Shown here: piece by piece, positions 13,992-18,246 of the stretch
How the letters are laid out: each line of letters begins with the position of its first letter
Position numbering within the stretch: position 1 is the stretch's first letter
Source of the DNA: Victivallales bacterium
GTDB taxonomy: Bacteria; Verrucomicrobiota; Lentisphaeria; Oligosphaerales; Oligosphaeraceae
Length of the DNA stretch: 18,246 nucleotides
Assembly: GCA_017431185.1 (NCBI GenBank)
Contig: JAFRLP010000593.1
Span: forward strand, 1-18,246
Direction of reading: 5' to 3'
Translations under genes and position numbers: made by a program
The notes under the pieces: generated by a model
Databases searched by the model: none
What the model saw: the letters and a program-made list of their open reading frames with translations, nothing else
Told to the model about the DNA's origin: nothing

Positions 13992-14507
13992 TTATGCGGC
14001 GGCTCCGGAGAACTCCTGGATCAGCTGGCTGCACAGTTTCGACGGAATCTGCTCGACCGCCTGGACTTGGCATCTTTGGAGTATCTGCTGAATCGTCCAT
14101 CCCGCGCGTTTCGCAAGGCTTAGCAGATAATTGACCTGCTTCGGCGATGCGGCTGCGTTGGAATTGCGATACTGCTTGCCTTGGTTGGACTGGTAGTTCT
14201 GCTGCGGTGGCTGCTGAGGCTGACTTTGCTGGTAGTTGGCCTGTGGGTCATAGTACTGCTGTTGGACTGGCTGCTGTGCCTGTGGCGGCATCTGCTGAGG
14301 TGTCATCTGCTGAACAGGTGCGGCATTGTGGAGTTCGGCTTCGACGGATTTTCTCACGAAGTCGAAGACACCGTGGACTTTTTCCTGAAGCTGTTGAGGA
14401 TTAAGACCATCTGGCAGCTCCACCTCGATCTGGCAGTGGTAGGATTGTGAACTGTACTCGCTTTCGGCGGGGACTTTCTTTGAATATGAAGCATTTAGTT
14501 TTAGCAT
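13992..14507 (-). CDS. Q-rich protein, probable DNA-metabolism partner
   Basis: The 171-residue product starts at the ATG at 14507 with CAGGAG 9 bases upstream. Residues 1-60 form a small beta-alpha domain (YHCQIEVELPDGLNPQQLQE, VHGVFDFVRKSVEAEL). Residues about 65-115 are a low-complexity linker full of Q, P, N and Y. The C-terminal 50 residues (SPKQVNYLLSLAKRAGWTIQ, then LIQEF) resemble a short helical domain found at the end of many phage and plasmid single-strand annealing, SSB-like or recombination proteins, where it begins S-x-KQ-x-x-x-L. This plan, a folded N-terminus plus disordered linker plus tail, suggests a DNA-binding accessory factor. The gene order (clamp, this, RecB-like nuclease) supports that, but no assigned family is recognised. 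Confidence 0.75.
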   Translation of the reverse strand: MLKLNASYSKKVPAESEYSSQSYHCQIEVELPDGLNPQQLQEKVHGVFDFVRKSVEAELHNAAPVQQMTPQQMPPQAQQPVQQQYYDPQANYQQSQPQQPPQQNYQSNQGKQYRNSNAAASPKQVNYLLSLAKRAGWTIQQILQRCQVQAVEQIPSKLCSQLIQEFSGAAA

Positions 14508-14537
14508 TGCTGTAATCTCCTGTTTGGGGGTGAATGG

Positions 14538-14738
14538 TTAGATTCTCTCGAAGTCAATCAGAATCTCGCCAGTGGGCTTGCGCACGGCTATTCTGGTCTC
14601 CTGACACTCGCCGGGGACATCGAACTCACCCGCCTCGTAGCGGGAGCGGATTTGCTCGAAAGCCTCCAAGGGCGTATTGGCCTGCGCGTGGGCGTCGTGG
14701 ACGATGACTTCCTCGATGGTGATGCTATAGTCGTTCAT
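14538..14738 (-). CDS. 66-aa protein of unknown function
   Basis: I choose the ATG at 14738 (MNDYSITIEEVIVHDAHAQA). The longer frame would translate the hairpin and the end of the previous gene region. No good Shine-Dalgarno sequence precedes this ATG, which lowers confidence in the start. The product looks like a small alpha/beta protein (PLEAFEQIRSRYEAGEFDVP, then a strand ETRIAVRKPTGEILIDFERI). No motif is known. It ends 31 bases before the Q-rich gene start, so the two are probably cotranscribed. Confidence 0.65.
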   Translation of the reverse strand: MNDYSITIEEVIVHDAHAQANTPLEAFEQIRSRYEAGEFDVPGECQETRIAVRKPTGEILIDFERI

Positions 14739-14762
14739 GCTGAATTGTCCGGTTAGGCGACA

Positions 14763-14794
14763 AAGCCCCATGCCGCCTTTCTGACATGGGGCTT
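14763..14794 (-). terminator. 10-bp hairpin after the clamp gene
   Basis: AAGCCCCATG (14763-14772) pairs perfectly with 14785-14794, 26 bases beyond the clamp-gene stop. On the minus strand only TTTGTCG follows, so it would be a weak terminator or a 3'-end stabiliser that partly separates the clamp gene from the 66-aa gene. Confidence 0.5.
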
Positions 14795-14820
14795 CGAGGC
14801 TTCTTTTGAATGATGGGGGA

Positions 14821-15090
14821 TTAGACTGCAAGACGGATACGTTCCAGCTTGCGGTTTGCGTCGGCGTACTGGCGTTCCTTCAGACGCTGCTCGACGAGGG
14901 CGGCCTTGATTTTTCGTCCAGCCTCCATCAGGCGGGCTTCGAGGTTTGACAGCTGCTCGCGCATGGATGCAAGGCTCGCAAGCGTCTCGTCAAGAGGATT
15001 GGTCTGGACTGCTGGCTGAACTCTGGCAAATGCAGCGGCTGGATTGGCGACTGCGGGATTGCCGGATGTGGTGGTGATGGTCTGTGACAT
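14821..15090 (-). CDS. Internal-start 89-aa coiled-coil protein within the clamp frame
   Basis: Inside the clamp reading frame, the ATG at 15090 (residue 410, MSQTITTTSGNPAV) is preceded by CCAAGGAGAAAAAGACC. This is the same leader as that of the neighbouring stand-alone genes, with good spacing. The product would be an 89-residue protein with a Pro/Ala-rich start and a coiled coil to the end. The codons just upstream translate to a low-complexity stretch (NPTNNPTNNQTKEKK) that looks like an untranslated leader read as protein. So this may be a separate gene fused in frame to the clamp by loss of a stop codon, or one region translated twice. I list it as an overlapping gene with moderate confidence. 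Confidence 0.5.
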   Translation of the reverse strand: MSQTITTTSGNPAVANPAAAFARVQPAVQTNPLDETLASLASMREQLSNLEARLMEAGRKIKAALVEQRLKERQYADANRKLERIRLAV

Positions 15091-16317
15091 GGTCTTTTTC
15101 TCCTTGGTTTGGTTGTTGGTTGGATTATTGGTTGGATTCTTGGAAATGACTGCTGGCTTGATTTCTGGCTTGGACTGCTGTGCCGTGGGTGGCGTCGATG
15201 CCGCCGCTGATGCAGGAGCAGTCGTGGCGCTTCGGGTTGGTGAACCACACGGCATGAAGAGGTACTTGCCCGTGCCAGCGGAGGAGACAAGCGGACTTGG
15301 CGACTTGGACGAGAAAGACAGCGTGAGAAAGCCCATCTTCAGGAACTGCCTGAGATTGCCGGAGGGGAAACGCACTGAGCAGGGCAGGTTCCCGCTTTGG
15401 CTGCTGGACGCGAACACGCCCTTCCGCTGTGTCATATCCTTGTCGCTCGTCTCCAGAAGCACGATTTGGTCGGGATGGACGGTCAGCGTGGCGGTTGCCT
15501 CGCTGGTGTTTTCGTTCATGAACCTCTGCAACTCCTGTGCGCTCTCTTTTGTCAAGGTGAACTTGACATCGCCGGAACCTTCCTTGGGTATGATTCTCCA
15601 GTATTCAGGATACAAGGCTTCCAATGCCTTTGCGGTGTGCCTGAACTCGTCTCCCGCCATTGAGAACATCCATTCTCCACTGGCTGTTCTCCAGTGTGCA
15701 AGCGATGTCCAACGCAGGTTCTTCAGTGACGCATAGACCTTTGAATTGGGTATAGTGACAGCATTCTTCAACTGCAACGGCAGAGGAAGGTGGAAGAGCT
15801 GCTTGCCGTCTGTGCCAGCGATGCCTCTTGGCGAGACATTGACACCAGACAGAGCCAGTCTGTCCTTCTCGTCTCCAGCGCAACTGAATGCTTGCAGCAG
15901 GAAGTTCGCGAAATTGGTCGGAAGCACGGTCGTGTCTGCATCCTTTGGAATCTGGAACTTGGCGTCGCTCTTGGAGGTCATCGGCACAAGCTGTCCGATG
16001 AATCGTTCATCGCAGTTAAGCACGACATGAGCTGCATCCTGCTCAATGGAGAGGCGCGTTCCCGTTGCGGCGGCAATCATCCTGCGGAACATCTCCAGAT
16101 TGACATCGAAGGAGGTGTTCTTCTCGTCAAAGACTGCACCGGGCAGGACAACGGACAATTGCTGTTCGGGCAGGGGGCATCCAATCGTGATTCTCTGCTT
16201 GTCGGACTGGATAGTAAGTGTCGGGTGAAAGTCGGCGGGCAGCTTGGCGTTTGAGACCATCTTCAGGATGGGTGCCAACGCCGCTTCGACTGTGGATTTG
16301 AGGACTGTGATTTTCAT
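14821..16317 (-). CDS. DnaN-like sliding clamp with long C-terminal extension
   Basis: I start it at the ATG at 16317 (MKITVLKSTVEAAL), with AAAAGGAG 9 bases upstream, giving 498 residues; the longer frame runs into the integrase terminator. Residues about 1-357 match the three-domain beta clamp in length and landmarks. LTIQSDKQRITIGC is a strand pair of domain 1, EALYPEYWRIIPKEG corresponds to the FPDYRRVIP-type junction before domain 3, and KYLFMPC (M355) matches the YVVMPMRL end of cellular clamps. A clamp of its own would let the element control processive replication. After residue 357 come a Pro/Ala/Thr-rich linker and a C-terminal coiled coil (ETLASLASMREQLSNLEARL). Ordinary clamps end at the MPM-R-L motif, so the extra 140 residues are unusual; see the internal start. 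Confidence 0.82.
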   Translation of the reverse strand: MKITVLKSTVEAALAPILKMVSNAKLPADFHPTLTIQSDKQRITIGCPLPEQQLSVVLPGAVFDEKNTSFDVNLEMFRRMIAAATGTRLSIEQDAAHVVLNCDERFIGQLVPMTSKSDAKFQIPKDADTTVLPTNFANFLLQAFSCAGDEKDRLALSGVNVSPRGIAGTDGKQLFHLPLPLQLKNAVTIPNSKVYASLKNLRWTSLAHWRTASGEWMFSMAGDEFRHTAKALEALYPEYWRIIPKEGSGDVKFTLTKESAQELQRFMNENTSEATATLTVHPDQIVLLETSDKDMTQRKGVFASSSQSGNLPCSVRFPSGNLRQFLKMGFLTLSFSSKSPSPLVSSAGTGKYLFMPCGSPTRSATTAPASAAASTPPTAQQSKPEIKPAVISKNPTNNPTNNQTKEKKTMSQTITTTSGNPAVANPAAAFARVQPAVQTNPLDETLASLASMREQLSNLEARLMEAGRKIKAALVEQRLKERQYADANRKLERIRLAV

Positions 16318-16366
16318 TGTTGTAACTCCTTTTGGTTTAGGGTTGAACGTAGGAACGAAAATACAA

Positions 16367-16402
16367 AAAGCCCACCGCCGCATAATCGCGGCGGTGGGCT
16401 TT
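16367..16402 (-). terminator. 15-bp terminator between integrase and clamp genes
   Basis: AAAGCCCACCGCCGC (16367-16381) pairs perfectly with 16388-16402 around a 6-base loop. On the minus strand it is followed by a TTTTT run, making it a strong rho-independent terminator for the integrase transcript. It also means the clamp operon needs its own promoter or regulated read-through. Confidence 0.92.
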
Positions 16403-16443
16403 GATGGTTGTTGAGTCAGATTATCTCTAGTTCACAAGAGAAA

Positions 16444-16471
16444 TATATACGTTAGATTTTCTGAATTGCAA
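16444..16471 (-). promoter_or_regulatory. Possible promoter at the integrase 3' end
   Basis: On the minus strand TTGCAA (16471-16466) and TATATA (16449-16444) are 16 bases apart. Transcription would start just before the strong terminator hairpin and reach the clamp gene only on read-through. The match is imperfect and the position odd, so this is tentative. Confidence 0.25.
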
Positions 16472-16474
16472 TGG

Positions 16475-17803
16475 CTACTGGGTATCGCTGGTAAGGAGTT
16501 CGCGGATTCTCTGTTTTTCCGGAGTGTCTGGCAGGGTGTCGAGGTATTGGAGAGTGCGGTTTATCTTCTCCTTGTCAGTGATGATGCCGACTTCTCCTGC
16601 GATGGCGGCTATTGCCTTCTGCTGGGCTTCTTCTCCAATATGAGTGTAGTAGGCATCCAGAATATCGCAGTTATCTCCAAGTATCGACTGTACAACGGCT
16701 TTTGGCACACCAGCCTCCGCACAGTGTGATGCAAAACTGTGGCGTAGTGAGTGAAAGCCAAAGACCGTGATGGCACGTGACCGTCCCTCCACTTTCACAG
16801 AGGTTTTAAGACCGATCCATTTCAGGACCCGCAGGACATCAATGTTGACAAGTCCACTTCCGATGTTCTTGCCAGTTGCGTCTGCTGTGTTATAGCGTTC
16901 CGCGACCTTCGGGCAGACATAGCCGTAGTCATCGGTTTTCCATGCCAAAGCGTCTTCAAGTACGCTCACCAACTGCGGAGCGATGGGAATTGTAACCTCC
17001 TTGCCAGTCTTGAACTGCTTGCACTCTATCTTTTTCTGTGCCAAGTTCACCTTTGACCAACGGAGCAGCACGCAGTCCTTGAGACGCTGCCCTGTATATA
17101 GGCCAAGGTAGTAGATGACCCTGATTTCCTCCTTGTTCTTCACCTTGAACTTCGGATTCTCCAATGCCTCCATCAGAGCCTTCTCCTGCTCGTGGGTGAA
17201 TGACATGCGACGAACTCCGATATCCTGCTCCTCGCGCATTTTTCGCAGAAGCGTCTTGGATGCAAACGGATTCTCCGCTCCATTACAGTATTCCTTGAGG
17301 ACATTGAAGATTTTTCGGAGACGCAGGACACGTCGGTTGTGCGTGTCCACGGCGATGTGCAGGGTCTTCATGTGTTTCGTGAACTCCAGTGCATCCTCGT
17401 ATGTGATGGTGTGGAGTTCGCGCAATGGGTCGCCTATGAACTCCACGAAATCATTGAAAGTGGCTTGATAGGAAAGCTGCTCGTGGATGGTGGCTGGCAT
17501 CGCACGGTCAGGAGAGACGGAATACTTCTCCCATGCGGCACCGAGAGTGATTCGCATGATACGGCCAGCAAGCTGACGGGCATTCTTCACATGGGCGGCA
17601 ACAACCTCGACCGTGGTGGCCTGTAGTGTCGGAAGAAGACGCTGGTACTCCTCCAAAGCCTTGTCATAATCGTCCGTCTTGAGATTGACGTTCTTTCGCT
17701 TGCCCTGAATCTGGTAGCGAAGGTAGTAGTTTCCACCCTCCTTAACTTGGTAGATGGTTCCGAGTGGTAGCTTTTCCTGTTTCATCTTCTTTTTCCTGCC
17801 CAT
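16475..17803 (-). CDS. int: Tyrosine recombinase (integrase) of the element
   Basis: This 442-residue site-specific recombinase integrates and excises the element. Catalytic residues are visible: R240 in LYTGQRLKDC, a K in QFKTGKEVTIPI, H351-x-x-R354 in FHSLRHSFASHCAEAG, and nucleophile Y386 in DAYYTHIG. The N-terminal arm-binding part (GNYYLRYQIQGKRKNVNLKT) and the core-binding domain (about 105-200) are complete. The length is normal for phage and ICE integrases. An AGGAG site precedes the ATG by about 8 bases. Its 5' end lies 126 bases from the 3' end of tRNA-Ala, the classic layout for insertion at a tRNA 3' end. A perfect terminator follows the gene. Confidence 0.95.
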   Translation of the reverse strand: MGRKKKMKQEKLPLGTIYQVKEGGNYYLRYQIQGKRKNVNLKTDDYDKALEEYQRLLPTLQATTVEVVAAHVKNARQLAGRIMRITLGAAWEKYSVSPDRAMPATIHEQLSYQATFNDFVEFIGDPLRELHTITYEDALEFTKHMKTLHIAVDTHNRRVLRLRKIFNVLKEYCNGAENPFASKTLLRKMREEQDIGVRRMSFTHEQEKALMEALENPKFKVKNKEEIRVIYYLGLYTGQRLKDCVLLRWSKVNLAQKKIECKQFKTGKEVTIPIAPQLVSVLEDALAWKTDDYGYVCPKVAERYNTADATGKNIGSGLVNIDVLRVLKWIGLKTSVKVEGRSRAITVFGFHSLRHSFASHCAEAGVPKAVVQSILGDNCDILDAYYTHIGEEAQQKAIAAIAGEVGIITDKEKINRTLQYLDTLPDTPEKQRIRELLTSDTQ

Positions 17804-17871
17804 TGCGCGGTTCTCCTGACATGACGAAGCCAGTGAGACCGATTGAGACTAATATAAGGCATCTGGGCAAC

Positions 17872-17917
17872 AAAAAAAGCCTTGAATGCCAAAAAATGGC
17901 AAAAATCAAGGCTTTTT
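17872..17917. terminator. Bidirectional terminator between tRNA-Ala and int
   Basis: The stem AAAAAAGCCTTGA/TCAAGGCTTTTT (17872-17885 and 17906-17917) is extended by TGCCA/TGGCA (17887-17891 and 17897-17901). On the minus strand it stops transcription from the tRNA before int; it could also act on the + strand. If the crossover lies in the tRNA, this sequence was brought by the element. Confidence 0.85.
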
Positions 17918-17928
17918 GTACTTAAAAA

Positions 17929-18006
17929 TGGTGGAGCATATCGGGTTCGAACCGATGACCTCCTGCATGCCATGCAGGCGCTCTAGCCAAACTGAGCTAA
18001 TGCCCC
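17929..18006 (-). tRNA. tRNA-Ala (anticodon GGC), integration site
   Basis: On the minus strand the acceptor stem GGGGCAT/ATGCTCC includes the G3-U70 pair that identifies tRNA-Ala. The D arm (GCTCAGTTTGGCTAGAGC) and the anticodon arm, with loop ATGGCAT and anticodon GGC, are present, as is the T arm ATCGG-TTCGAAC-CCGAT. The 3' end CCA is encoded. The 78-nt gene is complete, as expected when an integrase target is rebuilt by the incoming element. Its 3' half (about 17929-17965) should contain the attachment core. I searched for a second copy of its T-arm sequence in the window and found none. Confidence 0.96.
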
Positions 18007-18024
18007 ATTTTCAATACAGAATAT

Positions 18025-18052
18025 AATATAATGTCGCCAAATGATTTTGCAA
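18025..18052 (-). promoter_or_regulatory. Probable tRNA-Ala promoter
   Basis: On the minus strand TTGCAA (18052-18047) and TATATT (18030-18025) are separated by 16 bases and lie 18 bases before the tRNA 5' end. Both boxes are fair matches, and the surrounding AT-rich tract would allow neighbouring -10 choices. Confidence 0.45.
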
Positions 18053-18089
18053 ATCACCTCCGCACAAAAAAATTTGTCCGAAGGCATTG

Positions 18090-18118
18090 TTGACATTTGT
18101 ATGGGAGGAGAGTATATT
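18090..18118 (+). promoter_or_regulatory. Strong promoter of the prepilin-like gene
   Basis: TTGACA at 18090-18095 and TATATT at 18113-18118 have an ideal 17-base spacer. The promoter lies about 40 bases before the start codon and faces away from the tRNA. Confidence 0.75.
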
Positions 18119-18159
18119 TATCCTTGTTTTTTCTTGTCAATCAAGCCAAGGAGATGAAA

Positions 18160-18246
18160 ATGCGAAGGGGTTTCACTTTAATCGAATTGCTTGTAGTTAT
18201 CGCCATTATCTCCATACTTGCGGCCATGCTGCTGCCGGCGCTAAGC
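18160..18246 (+). CDS. Prepilin-type N-terminal cleavage/methylation protein (partial)
   Basis: Only the first 29 codons are in the window. The visible N-terminus [20 protein letters not shown] followed by AAMLLPALS is a class III signal: basic residues, then G|FTLIE, which is cut and methylated by prepilin peptidase, then a hydrophobic helix. The ALLPALS-type end of the helix is typical of the large families of secretion-type pseudopilins (DUF1559-like) in Planctomycetota, Verrucomicrobiota and Lentisphaerota. AAGGAG ends 7 bases before the ATG at 18160. Another ATG at 18154 is too close to it. The gene is probably chromosomal and marks the outside of the element. Confidence 0.85.
   Translation, partial: MRRGFTLIELLVVIAIISILAAMLLPALS

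Overview
The window looks like the integrase-proximal end of an integrative element inserted into a tRNA-Ala(GGC) gene, plus an accessory region at its far side with defence-gene remnants and an insertion sequence. The right edge is probably chromosomal. After the tRNA, a strong promoter drives a gene whose first residues ([24 protein letters not shown]) form a type IV prepilin-like leader. That leader is typical of the many prepilin-like proteins of Lentisphaerota, Verrucomicrobiota and Planctomycetota, so a PVC-group host (perhaps a Victivallis-like gut bacterium) is my best guess. This is inference, not proof.

Region 1-2093: a GC-rich IS4-superfamily (IS1634-like) element with imperfect 13-bp terminal inverted repeats, one transposase gene, an inward-facing terminator and repeated TATAGCTA palindromes. 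It abuts a truncated reading frame at the left edge. Region 2094-5206: the amputated start of a type ISP-like restriction helicase gene that still has its promoter, an unlisted 49-codon ORF coupled to an AT-rich PD-(D/E)XK-type nuclease gene, and a Schlafen/AlbA_2-HATPase-winged-helix regulator. Eight perfect 11-bp tandem repeats and a cluster of nested palindromes follow. Region 5200-6180: a + strand gene resembling phage internal-head proteins. It has no visible start signal and may be a captured 5'-truncated fragment.

Region 6125-17803: every convincing gene is on the minus strand and has a similar AAGGAG leader. Reading from the tRNA leftward, these are: a tyrosine recombinase; a DnaN-like sliding clamp with a long tail and an internal start; a 66-aa protein; a Q-rich probable DNA-binding protein; a RecB/Cas4-like nuclease with an Fe-S cysteine set; a DUF932 protein; a small single-TM protein; a zinc-ribbon glycine-zipper protein; and a 149-aa unknown. 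After a terminator comes a four-gene cassette: a 492-aa protein with a possible nuclease-like motif and a glycine-zipper C-terminus, a 352-aa unknown, a Ycf46-like AAA+ ATPase and a 128-aa unknown. Its leader has two mutually exclusive inverted repeats, one a terminator hairpin, which suggests transcriptional attenuation.

In outline, int moves the element. The clamp, DUF932 protein, nuclease and Q-rich protein form a replication/recombination set of plasmid or phage type. The AAA+/glycine-zipper cassette is the cargo most likely to be an undescribed system. The distal attachment-site copy is not visible here, so the left boundary of the element is unknown.
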